The notes beneath the pieces are model-generated. The model saw only the letters and a list, made by a program, of their open reading frames with translations, did not search any database and was not told where the DNA came from. Shown here in pieces: positions 9,309-20,883 of a DNA stretch of 64,000 nt; position 1 is the first letter of the stretch; every line of letters starts with the position of its first letter. Origin of the DNA: Voacanga thouarsii (Eukaryota > Streptophyta > Magnoliopsida > Gentianales > Apocynaceae). The stretch lies in NCBI GenBank assembly GCA_026120185.1, contig JANUWF010001813.1, positions 682,001-746,000 of the forward strand, read 5' to 3'. The translations under genes were made by a program, and so were the position numbers.

Positions 9309-11355
9309 TGTTGGATTGTATGCCCTCTTAGACTAGGTTTCTGATGTAAAATCGAATTATTTAATAAAAGAATTTGTTTTCAGAAATTGTTTGTGAATTT
9401 ACTTTTTGTTTGTGCACGATTTTCGTTTGGAACAGACCCATTGTGTTTAAATAAGTGATCCATGTGAATGGTGGTCTTTCACAGTAAGGTATGAATCACG
9501 GGTTATTTAACACATAAACATTTGTTCTTAACCTATTGATGAGACTGGGAACCTCATCATGTTTAGGTTATTATGTTATGAATTCCAAATGGGGAATGGC
9601 TTACCTTTAGCCAGTGGGTAGTCCACTCACTTCATGACATAAGCGTATTTCGAATACGTAGAACAGGACCTCGTAGTAGTGGTTTCTCAAATTACTATAT
9701 GGTAGAAACCTAGACTACTACCGCTACGAGCGTGGATTAGTACTCTACGACTTGAGTATGAGTTGGTGGTCTAGCGAAGCTCGGAAGCATATACTTTGAT
9801 TTGTCTGTAGTTGAGGTTCTATCATAGGGCCAATATACTTGCATGTTGGGTATGTGTGACTAGTTAGTTAAGACAGACTTATACAAGATAGTTTCGCACT
9901 ATATCGCCCTTGTGGTTGTCCGAATGGTCTAAATTATCCAGGGCCCTGGGAAACATGACTTGGATGTTTGCTTTAGGGTAGCTCCCTTGGAAAGCGGAAA
10001 CACTCCAGGAAGTCGTGGATCATTGGACTAGAAGCCTAAGGATGGTAGATGTCATTTAGAGGGGTGTTAGTACACTTCTTCCTCTCTAAATGTACGACGA
10101 TGTGTAGAGGGGTATTTTAGTCATTTCACCTGTAGGTCGGAGACTTTGCGAATGCAGCATTGTCCTTGGGGTCAATATTTCCTTATGGTGATATTAGGAA
10201 ATATTTAAAATGCAAAATACAGCTATTTATATAGCAAGGGTATTTTGGTCATTTTAGCAGCCAAGGCGATGTGTCTTTTTGGTCCTCGGGATAGCCCGTA
10301 AGTCCTAACTATTTTTTGGGATGAGGAATTGGTCTCAGTTGAAGAGGATTTGACTTTATTTTGTTTTATTTTATTTTATTCAGGAAGTCTAATTTATTAT
10401 TGGACTGGAATAAAATAAATAAATAAATAAATAAAATAGGAGTTGAGAGAAATTAATTATCTAGTTTATTTGGTTAATTAATTATTCAGGGCCTAGGTCC
10501 ATTATGAATAATTAAGAAATTAACCTGGGCTTAAACTAGGGGAAATAATTAATGTTTAATTATTTATTGGGTTATTTATGTAGGCCCAAGAAATAAATAA
10601 TTAAAGATTAATTATTATGGTTCATTCATTAATTATTTATTGGGTTACTTATGTAAGCCCAGAAAATAAATAATTAATATTTATTATTTTGGGCCTTTTG
10701 GGTCCAAGAAAAATAATAAATATTTATCTGGCCCAATGGCTTGGACTTTAGGGTTTTTTCCAGAGATGGTTAAGAGGAGTTTAAGGTTAGGCCAAACTGT
10801 TTCTCAGGATAACATCCGGATATTTTGAAATCCCGGGGAGATGTTTATCAGAGATTGAGAGACCTAATTTTGGCTAAATATAAACAACTCTTTGAAAAGA
10901 AAAAATACCCTAATTTTTTTTTCCTTGGCTAAGGAGACTCTCACGTGAGTCTCTCTCTCTCTCTCTCTAAGTCTCTTCTTCTTCTTCTTGTTTTTCTCTT
11001 GTTCTTTGCTAATCAATAGCGAACGAACCAAGGAGAATTGAGACCCTTCCTCTTCACCATAGTGTTCACCAACTAGAGGTTAGGCTGAGGAATATCCCGA
11101 GAGCTGGAAAGCTAAGCGTTAATGCAAACAAGACGAAGTCGAAGGCTAGCGGGTGTTCAACCGGAAGCTCCTTCAATTGTGCAAAGCGAGGCGATTCCAG
11201 CCGTTCAATTTGTTCCTACGCAACCTAGGAGGGTTAAGGAACGCAAAGGTATGATCTTCACGCTTCCGCATGGCCTTTATGGCCCGCGTTTAATTTTTTT
11301 TTTGGGTCTATGTTTTTATCGTCCATGGCTCCCTGTTTTACTGCATTCACCATCA
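9309..11355 (+). repeat. 3' LTR of nested copia element
   Basis: 2047 bp, near-identical to 1555-3600. The differences include single-base indels at CG sites. Confidence 0.95.
11122..11248 (+). CDS. 3' LTR copy of the Arg-rich leader exon
   Basis: Same frame as 3368-3494 with few changes (for example Thr to Ile and Cys to Arg), start MQTRRSRRLAG and the same AAAG|GTATGA donor. In the 3' LTR it lies beyond the polyprotein gene and has no downstream gag acceptor. Confidence 0.45.
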
Positions 11356-11360
11356 AGAAT
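11356..11360 (+). repeat. Target site duplication AGAAT, right copy
   Basis: Matches 1550-1554 exactly. After it the outer copia frame continues. Confidence 0.93.
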
Positions 11361-12790
11361 GTCTAAACTTCTTAGCCAAGTTTACTTCAAGTATTGCTCT
11401 ATACCTAGAATCTATTTTAATAGTTAGATCAACATCTTCCTAGATAGTTGATTCTGGAGCCACTGACCATATCGGTAACTCTTTGCAAGGGTTCAGAAAG
11501 ATAAAGAAACTCAATAAGGGTGAGCATAGACTTCAAGTAGGGAATGGAGCAAGAATATAGACTGAAGCAGTGGGAGATCTTGAGCTTTTTTTTTATTTTT
11601 ATTGTAATAGAAAGTTAATTTTAAAAGATATGTTATATGTTTCTTATTTTAAATAGAATTTGATTTTAGTTTCTAAATGGATGAATCAAGGATATTTTGT
11701 TTCTTTCCATTCTGGTATTTCTAACAGTAGAAGTGGTAATTTAATTTGTATAGGAAACATGTATGGAAATCTTTTTTATATACATCCTATTAGAAATCAA
11801 GTAAAGAATATTCAAACTGAATCTCATAATAAAAAGAGAAAAACCATATCAAATGACTAGTATTTGTGGCATCTAAGATTGGGACATATAAATCACAATC
11901 GGATTCAAAGGCTAATCCATGATAGGCCTTTAGGTTCATTAAGATTGGAAGAATGGCCTCAATGTGAATCTTGCCTTAAAGGTAAAATGACAAAAAGGTC
12001 CTTTACCAAAAAGGCAGATAGAGCCACGAAAATATTAGCATTAGTTCACACAAATGTTTGTGGTCCGATAACTACACCAGCTAGGGGAGACTATGAGTAC
12101 TTTATCACTTTTACAGATGATCACACTCATTTTGGTTATATTTATCTAATGAGGTGGAAGTCTAACTCTTTTGATAAATTCAATGAGTTTAAGGCTGAAG
12201 TGGAACGTCAAACAGGTAAATTAATTAAAATTTTGAGATCGGATCGTGGTGGAGAGTACTTCCTGGGTGAGTTTAAGGATTACTTAGTACATCACAGCAT
12301 AATATCTCAGTTAATTGCACCTGGGACTCCCCAGCAGAATAGAGTAGCTGACAGAAGAAACAAAACTTTGATGGAAATGGTCAGAAGCATGATAAGTCAT
12401 GAGTCTCTTCCTATTTCTTTTTGGGGATATGCCTTAGAAACAGCAGTATATATTTTGAACTTGGTACCTTCCAAATCAGTACTTAGGATACCCTATGAAA
12501 TGTGGACTGGACAAAAGCTCAATTTGAACCATCTCAAGATATGGGGTTGTTCAGCTTATGTGCTAACAAAAAGAAGTAAGTTAGAACAAAGATCAGAGTT
12601 ATGCTACTTCGTTGGGTATCTAAAAGGAATAAGAGGTGGATATTTTTATCATCCTCAAGAACATAAGGTACTTGTTAGTACTAATTCTAAATATTTAAAG
12701 AATGAACAAGTTACATCCACCACGGGTTCAAGTAAAATAGAGTTAAAAGAGAAGTTGATCACTGTCAGGTACTTCTAACACCCCAATCGA
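11361..12790 (+). pseudogene. Outer copia protease and integrase
   Basis: Continues the gag frame broken at 1554. Protease motif IVDSGATDHI at about 11441-11470 keeps Asp-Ser-Gly. GAG-pre-integrase motif HLRLGH...CESC follows from 11864, then the integrase core in one open frame to 12778. The first catalytic Asp is Asn (HTNVCGP) and the catalytic Glu is Asp (RVADRRN); only SDRGGEY is intact, so the integrase is dead even where the frame is open. Stops at about 11434, 11558, 11653 and 11858. Confidence 0.88.
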
Positions 12791-13790
12791 GGAACCAAGA
12801 GAAACACTACCTGGTGTTTCTATACAAACTGAGTCTCGTCGTAGTAGGAGGATCACAAGAGTTCCAGAAAGATGGACCGGAGAAATCTATGATCTAGTCT
12901 CTGATCATCAGGAACAAAATCCCAATAAATACGAGGAGGCCATTGTTAATGCTGATGCAGACAAATGACAACTAGCCATAAATACCAAGATTGAGTCTAT
13001 ATACCTCAATCAGGTTTGGGATCTTGTCACTACACCTAATAGGATAAGACTAATTGGGTGTAAGTGGGTATACAAGTAGAAGAGATGTGCTGATAGAAAG
13101 GTTGAAACCTATAAAGCATGGTAGGTTGCCAAAGGTTATACTCAGAAAGAATGAATCGATTATAAGAAAACCTTTTTATCAGTAGTCATGCTTAAATCTA
13201 TCCGCATTCTCTTAGCTATCACATGTCATTATGACTACGAGATATGGCAAATAGATGTTAAGACAGCTTTCTTAAATGGCTATCTTAGCGAAGATATCTA
13301 TATGTTCCAGCTAGAAGGTTTTGTTGCTAGAGATCAAGAACAAATGGTCTGTAAGCTTAAGAAATCCAGCTGTGGACTTAAGCAAGCTTTGCGAGCATGG
13401 AACATACGTTTCGATAAAACTGTGAAGGCTTATGGTTTTATACAAAACGTGGATAAACTATGTATGTATAGAAAATCAGACAGTAGCAAAGTGATTTTCT
13501 TGGTACTTTATGTAGATGACATTCTACTCATTGAAAATGATATAGGGACATTGTCATCTATTAAGATTTAGCTATCTAGTCAATTTAACATGAAAGGCAT
13601 GGGAGAAGTTAGCTACATTCTAGGTATTAAGCTTTTTAGAAATAGAAAGTACAGAATGTTAAGCTTATCCCAGTCTATTTATATTAACAAGATGTTGATC
13701 AAGTACAGCATGGATCAATGTAAAGGGGCTATTATATCCTTTAGACATGGATTATCCTTATTTTCCAGGCAGTGTTTTCAGACATAGGAA
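12779..13790 (+). pseudogene. Outer copia reverse transcriptase
   Basis: The Arg/Ser-rich linker (SRRSRRITRVPERWTGE) opens it, then stop-riddled RT blocks to 13187. An open stretch 13188-13571 holds the DVKTAFLNG block and an intact YVDDILLI catalytic motif, and 13590-13787 the thumb-side block (GEVSYILGIKLFRNRK). Aligns throughout with 7561-8540 of the nested copy but carries many more stops. Confidence 0.87.
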
Positions 13791-14500
13791 GACAAGCAAA
13801 AAATGAGTAGGATCCCTTATGCTTCGACTGTGAGAAGTCTCATGTATGCTATACTTTGTACTAGGCCAGATATCTGTTTTACAGTAAGTATGGTTAGTAG
13901 ATATCAGTCAAACACAGAGGAAGCTCACTGGTAAGCTATCAAGCATATACTAAAATATCTCAAAGAAACGAGAGATTATATGCTTGTATATCGTGCTGAT
14001 GATTTGGTTCCTACCAGTTACACAGACTCAGACTTCCAGGCAGATAAAGATGAAAGAAAATCCACAAGTGGATATGTCTTCACTTTGTCTGAATGAGTTA
14101 TTTCATAGAGAAGTATCAAACAATCCTGTATTGCTGATTCTACCATAGAAGCTGAGTACGTTGCTGCTTTAGAAGCTTCTAAAGAAGTTGTGTAGCTCTA
14201 AAAGTTCCTCACAGAACTTGAAGTAGTACTGCACATAGACAAGCCTGTCACAATTTATTGTGACAACACTGGAGCAGTGTCATAATGCAAAGAATCTCCA
14301 AACCATAGGAAGGACAAGCACATAGAGAGAAAGTATCACCTCATCTGGGAGTTTATCCAGAAATGGAAGATTGTGGTTGATCATAATTTCACTATCAACA
14401 ATCTGACAGATCTTTTTACCAAGCCTTTGACAGAAAATGTATGTCGCAGACACTTAAATGTCATAGGGGTAGGCACTTATGGACCTTTTTATTCTTTGTA
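13791..14500 (+). pseudogene. Outer copia RNase H
   Basis: Recognisable blocks YTDSDFQADKDERKS, EAEYVAA, YCDNTGAVS and HIERKYHLIW separated by stops. Ends about 15 bp before the 3' LTR. No open frame of useful length remains. Confidence 0.85.
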
Positions 14501-14504
14501 GTGC

Positions 14505-14514
14505 AAGTGGGAGA
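14505..14514 (+). other. Polypurine tract of outer element
   Basis: AAGTGGGAGA immediately before TGTTGG at 14516. Confidence 0.75.
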
Positions 14515-16835
14515 TTGTTGGAAAGCATGCCCTCAAAGACTGTAACACCCCGCAACCTAGGCCCAGCAGGGCCAGGGATGTCGCCCCGTCCAAAGGATAA
14601 GGGGTCTTTATAAGTAGGTCACACAACCAAAAATAAAACAATACTTTCAAAATTAAAACTTATTACAACCTAAAAATTCAAGAACAAATCCAAAATAAAT
14701 TGTTCACTCTCATCTCTCAAAACATTACATAAAATAAATAACACAACATCTTCCAAGCAGGCAACAACTGGCTACTCATCCCCAAAGTAGGATCGACCTG
14801 AAATCATGGTAAAAAGAGTGATGAGATAAAAATCTCAATAAGCCCGTGTGTGCTTTGAGTTTTCAAGTAAAACAGTTCATGTATGCAAGATGTAAGAACT
14901 TCATAAGAAAAAAGTACTGGCAAGCATTAAATAATGTTAAAGAGTGGTATTTTGCTTTTCTAACCATACATGTGTACAATAAAATCAACCACTCAAAAGG
15001 GCGGCCATGTGTTACCACACATTGGGCCCCATAACCATACAACGGTCAGAATGCCACACTTTGTGCAGACTGATAATAAGGTAGGTGTACGGCCTACCGA
15101 GTAAGATACTCCTCTTTCTCTACACCCAAACAAAACTGGTTGTCCACTCCAGCAACACACAGTCCACATAACTAAAACTTGCTAGCTCGGACTGGCATGA
15201 CTAAGTAGTACTGTCGCTTCTCCAAGTTGAGTTCATCTTCTGGAAGTGGCCTCCTGCTAGAAGACTCACTCTTGCTCTTCAAAACTAGTACTACTAGCCT
15301 ACCCTTATTGAGTACTGAACGTTGATTGTCCCACTTGGGAAAAAACTAATAAAACACAGCTTTACTTGAAAATGGCAATTAAGGTTTTCTAAAGTCTGTG
15401 TCAAAATTGGTTTTAGAAAGAGTTTAGTGTTTGAGAAAAACTACTTATTGGTTTTCAAATAATTTGTGTGACTGAAATAAGAAAGGGAATAGTCCTCAAT
15501 TGCCTTTACAAAAATGAGTGTTCACACACTTCACATTTAACTTGCCACAGTGACCTTTTTACATCAAATAGGTTTTATGCAAGAACTTACATGATCCTTT
15601 ACTTGAGCTAATTCAAAGATCCTCAAAAGCTAACCTAACCCCGCCTAGGATAAACACAAGCCATAATTAGACTCAAGCCAAATTTGCTTCCATAAATAAT
15701 TATAGTTCAACTTACTACAATCATGACCCTAATAGCCCAAACTTTAAGGTTAAATGATAAAAAGGATTTTATAAAATAAATCTAGCTTGATAATAAAATA
15801 ACTAGGGATTGTGAAATAATTACTAATAAGTTGTAGGTATAAATCTTTGTTATTAATAAATAAACTAGGGTTTATTTGATGAAGGGTCCTAAGTCCTAGA
15901 TAATATTATTAAAATAATAAATTATTACTATTCTCTTAATTAATAATTAATAGTTAGAAAATAATTGATAAATAAAATTAATAATACGCAAATTTTAATA
16001 TACTTTGATTAAAAGATAATAAATAAATTTTATTAGTATTTATGAATATATGACTTATAAGATTAATATTTTACCTATTATGATTATTTATATAAAAGGC
16101 TTTATTAAATATTATTATTATATTTAATATTTATATATTGTATTTTTAATAAAAGACATCATGCATTTGGCTAAAATATCATTATTTCATATATCAATCC
16201 AATTCCAAATCTTCCTAGGGTTTTCGAAGTCATTAGAAGAAAATATAGCATTAATTTTTATTAATGTAATAAATTTGGCTAACTTAATTAGTTTTGGATC
16301 AATAAGGTCATGATCATAATTCCCCTATTGCTAACCATAGTCATGAACATAAACTCTAACACCAATCAATAAACCATTCAATTCATGAATAAAAGCATAG
16401 ATCTATATCTACCATCACATGATCCAAACTTCACTAAACATAATCGAATTCATGGCTTCAACAAGAATACAAGAATATAAAACCCTATTCACCAAAGGTG
16501 ACATAATATCTATCATGCTTAATAACTCATACTAAGTCATGACATGAAAAGCATGCAACAAACCCCAAAACATCATAAAACTCAACCAAGACAAATCATC
16601 CTCATACTTCAATCCCAACTCCATCATATAAACACATACTCAATCTCCAACCATATTCCATCCTTTTCTAACAACATCCAAAAGACATGATTTTAGAATT
16701 AAGGAGAGGGTTAAAGAGACATACTCGATTGATGACTACCTTGATGAAGTCTCAAGAAAGTCCACATGCTTGGAAGGCTTGATCCGACCAAGAAGAAAGA
16801 AGAGAAAATGGCCATGGTTGAAACGACCATTTTGG

Positions 16836-16838
<3 letters not shown>

Positions 16839-16870
<32 letters not shown>
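16839..16870 (+). repeat. (GA)n microsatellite
   Basis: About 15 uninterrupted AG units followed by imperfect ones; the minus-strand Ser/Leu-rich open frame across it is an artefact. Confidence 0.95.
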
Positions 16871-16874
<4 letters not shown>

Positions 16875-18456
16875 AAAGAGAGAGAGTATTAGTATATTTC
16901 AATAAAGATTGAAGAGGAAGGGAGATGAACACAATCGTTCATGATTACCTTGAGAGAGTTCTTGAGCTTTCAAGAAAATTCTGGTTTTTTATCCAAAAGT
17001 AGAATCTTGTTTTCAGTGTTTGATGTTATAAATTACTAAAATGGATTCTAGAGGGTGAGTAGATGTGATCTGGAGTTTTTGGGAGAGATTGAAGGTGTTT
17101 AGAGTGGTCTTAGGCTTGGAGAATGGTGGTGTGTGTTATTAATGTTCTTGGTGTTCTTGGTGTTCTTTGGAGAAGTGGAAAGGTTGGACGAAATCTGTTG
17201 AGTGGTGTTGGCCAAATGGATTGGAGAATCCTTGTGGTTGAATTTTCAGATTAAGGAAAAGAAGGAAAGCTGGTTGTTTGAAATTCAAAAGAAGTAATTT
17301 AGGGAGTGGATTAAGGTAGAAAATATGGTAAGAATAACTTGGTTGATGGAGGTACTTGGAGTTGCTATGGCCAGCTAGAATTAGCTGAGGTTTTGTTGAG
17401 ATGAATAAGGTTGAAGAAGCTATAGGGTGGCCAAAATTCTGTGTGTTATGGTGGAGAAAATTTCTAGTTGGTTGAGGCTTAAACCATAGATGTTTCATGG
17501 AGTAATTTGCTGAATTTTTGAATTCCAATTGAAGACTTGATTGTAGTGATTGAATGAGTGATTTAAGGAGTGGCCATGGAGCTCTTTCGTGCAGATCAAT
17601 AGAGGAAGGTAGTGGATTTCAGTTCATGGCTAACTAAGGTTATTTTCATAGAAAGTTGAAGTGGTTTTTCGGACAAGGTTGAAGAGGAAACAAGTTGGAG
17701 TTGTTCATTCAAGAGGTTTGCTGGAATTTTTGTGTAGATTTTCTACAATGTTCCAGCCGAGTTGCAGAATGTTTGAAGGGGTATTGGATGGTATTGTATG
17801 GAGGAAAGGTAGAGGTGAAATACTTGTTTGAAGGCTAGAAGGAACAGTTTGGTTTTTGGCCTGCTAAGCTGCGAAACTTGTCCAGAAATTTTCCTAGTTT
17901 GCACAGCTTTTGTGCAGTCCGATTTTTTGCCAAAGATTTCAACCTTCAATCTGAACAATTTGGCTATTTTTCTGGCAGTATTTGAGTGAGAAAAATGGCT
18001 AAAGTTTTTGAAACTAGACTGACCAAGAAGCTGGAAAAAAAGTCAGATTCCTACCATGGAGAAGATGAATACTATGGAGTGGAGTTTTGAAGGTTCAACC
18101 ATGGAGATTAATTCTCTTGGGAACCTTTCATAACCCTTCCCTATTTTCAGCCAAAACTCTATCCTCTAAGAACCATTTTCGAAATTCCAAGGTCAATAAA
18201 CAATACTGAAATTTCTGGAAAGAAAATATGGTTTTGGATAAATTGAATAAACTTAATTGGAAGAGATTAAGGTAAGCTAGAGAATAAAGGACACGAATCC
18301 CTTAAGAATTCTTGTAGGGTACAAGAGTAGGATTACGATATTCCCTTCAAGTCTCCCTTAAGATAATCACTCCTACTCTTTCCTATGGCATGCAAGGGCC
18401 AAAAATAGCCTACCTTATACAAAACTAAAATTAATCATACAAAAACTTAAATGATG

Positions 18457-18510
18457 GAATTTGAACTCAAGACCTTAAGGATTAATTCCAAAGCTCTAAC
18501 CACTAAATCA
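18457..18510 (-). promoter_or_regulatory. tRNA-like Pol III A and B boxes (possible SINE head)
   Basis: On the minus strand, TGATTTAGTGG (18510-18500) resembles the A box and AGTTCAAATTC (18467-18457) the B box, about 33 bp apart as in tRNA genes. No cloverleaf is formed and no terminator or tail was recognised, so this is at most a tRNA-derived SINE head. Confidence 0.35.
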
Positions 18511-19993
18511 CAATATCTCTTTGTTCTTATTTTCTCTCCTAAATATTCTTCCTATTTAATTCTCAAGCTATCTCCCTATTTTCACTTTAAGCAAAATTAC
18601 TATTTTGCCATTCCTACTCAACAAGCACAATTAAGCCTTCTAAACTATAAATCACAAATCCAAAGCACATGAAATCATTCAAAAATATATTTATACATAC
18701 AAGAAAATGTGTTATGCATCCCGACTCCCTTACTCTAGGGTTGTTTTTAGTTGGGTTTCACAAAGATTATGTATTCTATGTAAATATATTGCAAATAGAC
18801 CCGGCGCCAGGTAGGTCCACTAGACTGGGTGCCAGGTTCATTTTGCCCAGCTAGAGTTCTTGAAAAACATAGTAGACCCGGTGTCAGGTCCTTTATATTC
18901 ATTCAATTTAGTTTATTTCTTATATTATTGTACATTTAAAGTCCAAGTGTGACAAGTAATGTGGTCTATGTGTCAGGTTGTTCTTCACAGTAAGGTATAG
19001 ACCATGGATACTTATCATACAAGTAAAATTGAGGTCTTAATCAATTGTTGAAATTAGGCATTTCATCAAGATAAGACTATTATGTCATAAGTTCCAATAT
19101 GGAATGGTTTATCTTAAATCAGTGAGTAGTTCACTTATATAATTGGCATACGTGTAATACGAATACGTAAAACTAGACCTATAGTAATGATCTCTCTTAA
19201 AGTACTATAATTATAGAGACCAGACTATTACTGCTACAACGTGGACGGATACTTTCATACTTGAGTATGAGTTGGTGGTCTGGCGAACTAGGGTCTTGTA
19301 CTTTGATGTATGTTATGTGAGATTTCTTTTGTGAGATCAATGACCTTGTACGCTGGGTGTATTACTCTAGTTAGGTAAGACGGACTCATGCAACAGAGTT
19401 TTTATACTTCACTTTGTGAAGATTAATCACTCCCTTGTGATTGTCTAGGATAATCTAATAATCTAAGGCCCTGGAAATGTGACTCTAGAATGTGTGCTTT
19501 TGGGTAGCTTCCAATGATAAGTAAGTACATTCGAGTAAGTCATGGATTATCAGACTAGAGATCTAAGGATGGTAGATATCTTTGAGATGGGTGTTAGTAC
19601 ATTTATCCTGTCTCATTGATGGGTGTTACATAGAGGGGTATTAATGTAATTTCACCTGTAAGTCGGAGACATTATTTTAGCAATATTATTCTTAAGGTCT
19701 ATATATTTATATGGTGATAAATGAGAATATTTAAAATAGTAAAATGCAACTATTTGATAGTAAGGGCATTTTGATCATTTAGTAGCCATAAATAATATGT
19801 CTCTTGATCCCCGGAGCAGCTCAAGTTACCTTAGTGTTGTCTAGACACAATTTGGGCTTCATGAATAATTATCTGGAAGAGAAATAAATTTTATTCTAAG
19901 AGTCTAATTAGAATTAATTAATTAGTTTTAGATTTTTCATAAGGCCCAAAAAAGATAATTAATGAATTTAGAAAATTGGTTTGGAATAAATTG

Positions 19994-20285
19994 CTCCCTC
20001 CGTCCCAACAAAATTGACTTACTTACTATTTTGGGTTGTCCTAAAAAATTTGACACTTTCCTTAAAAGGAAAGTTTTTACTATACAATTTATTATAAAAT
20101 AATCAATATACCCCACATATATTATTTTTATATACTTAGACTTGACATAAAATATTATGTGACCCATATATTTATTATTTTTATCATACTCTATTATATT
20201 ATATTATTATTATATTCTAACTTTTACTTTTGCATAAAATATCGTGCCAAGTCAACCACTGTCAATTTTAGTGGGACGGAGGGAG
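19994..20285. mobile_element. Stowaway-like (Tc1/mariner) MITE in the outer 3' LTR
   Basis: Perfect 13-bp terminal inverted repeats CTCCCTCCGTCCC (19994-20006) and GGGACGGAGGGAG (20273-20285), with similarity continuing inward (AAATTGAC). Right flank is TA; the left flank is TG, a likely mutated TA duplication. AT-rich, non-coding, 292 bp. Confidence 0.85.
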
Positions 20286-20641
20286 TAATTCATTGAACAG
20301 CTATATGTTGACATATATTAAGAGTCCAATTAGAAATTATCTTGGGTATTTGATAAAGTCCAGAAAATATAATAAAGAGAATTGATTTTTGAGCCCAACA
20401 CCAAGCCTATTAGGGCTTAGTGTGATTTAGACCACTAAGACTTCATTAAGCCCTAGGGTGACCAAAATATATGGGGAAAAGATAGAAAGGCTTCCCGACC
20501 AAAAGCTCTCTCCCTCTTGTGTGTGCAACCCCCCTTCCCCTTGTGTTTCCTTTTCCTTCTCTCCTTACTCTCTAGGAGTGGATCTTAGTTATCCAAAGGA
20601 GCTTTCACCAAGCTAACCCAAGATCAAGGCAGAGTCATACT

Positions 20642-20800
20642 ATGGAAGACTAAGAGAAGAAGCTTAGAAAAGTTTGATGCATATAAGTAGAAGATTGTCA
20701 AGAATACTGATTGAATCACCAAGGCCTCCTTCTCCCTTTGCATCGCAAGATCTAATGCAACCTGGTACCTTGTTGGTTAATCCACAACCAAACAAGAAAA
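20642..20800 (+). pseudogene. Decayed LTR leader exon of outer element
   Basis: ATGGAAGACTAAGAGAAGAA at 20642 is collinear with the ATGGAAAGACGGAGTAGGAG start of the solo-LTR exon at 22649 (minus), and lies 241 bp before the LTR end, as in the other copies (233 and 245 bp). A one-base loss breaks the frame at codon 3. A donor-like AAAA|GTAAGT follows at 20801. Confidence 0.5.
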
Positions 20801-20883
20801 GTAAGTACTCTCCTAGATGTGGATCGAAAAACTGAAAATTTTCCACTGCATTTTCTTTAATGTTTTCCGTTTTTGAACCTTCA

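Larger units (their letters stand above)
1555..11355 (+). mobile_element. Complete young Ty1/copia retrotransposon nested in outer gag
   Basis: 9801 bp: 5' LTR 1555-3600, primer-binding site 3604-3614, leader 3615-5382, gag-pol 5383-9286 in the copia order (gag, protease, integrase, RT, RNase H), purine tract about 9299-9307 and 3' LTR 9309-11355. Both ends are TG...CA and are flanked by AGAAT. The LTRs are nearly identical by eye, so the insertion is recent, yet gag-pol is broken by several single-base shifts (about 5660, 6090, 7012, 7115, 7970, 8210, 8450) and a Trp-to-stop change in the zinc knuckle. Copia lineage not assigned. Confidence 0.95.
14541..18880. mobile_element. TGTAACACCCC-type insertion, probably a long LTR or LTR-only remnant
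   Basis: Begins abruptly with TGTAACACCCCGCAACC after CAAAGAC of the outer LTR. Such starts are usual for long LTRs of plant Ty3/gypsy elements. No gag or pol similarity is visible; open frames inside (for example minus 17139-17528) resemble nothing I know. It contains a GA microsatellite (16839-16870), a tRNA-like Pol III promoter pair (18457-18510, minus), and near its right side three copies of a GACCCGGCGCCAGGT-like motif. The right border and target duplication (AAGAC expected) could not be fixed; only TAGAC near 18823 or 18873 is close. Confidence 0.45.
1..20883 (+). mobile_element. Old Ty1/copia LTR retrotransposon (outer element, 5' end outside window)
   Basis: The window opens inside the leader of a copia element. 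Homology with the younger nested element (1555-11355) can be followed through leader (1-772), gag (773-1554), then, after the insertion, protease, integrase, RT and RNase H (11361-14500), a purine-rich tract and a 3' LTR starting TGTTGGAAAGCATGCCC at 14516. The reading frame of gag runs straight into that of protease once the nested element and one copy of its target duplication are left out, which shows that the two halves were one gene. The 3' LTR is recognisable to about 20883 and carries two insertions of its own. Many stops and altered catalytic residues (integrase first Asp to Asn, Glu to Asp) make it an old, dead copy. Confidence 0.88.
14516..20883 (+). repeat. 3' LTR of outer copia element, with two insertions
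   Basis: Starts TGTTGGAAAGCATGCCCTC (14516-14540), is interrupted, and resumes near 18885, from where it aligns in order with the nested LTR (for example CACAGTAAGGTATAGACC at about 18986, TTGAGTATGAGTTGGTGGTC at 19261). A second interruption is the MITE at 19994-20285. The end at TTCA (20883) is inferred from the matching end of the solo LTR at 22405. The right target duplication cannot be tested because the 5' side is outside the window. Confidence 0.75.

Noticed and set aside
18457..18510. Possible tRNA gene on the minus strand
   Set aside because: A and B boxes only; no acceptor stem, anticodon arm or terminator could be drawn. Kept only as a Pol III-like promoter.
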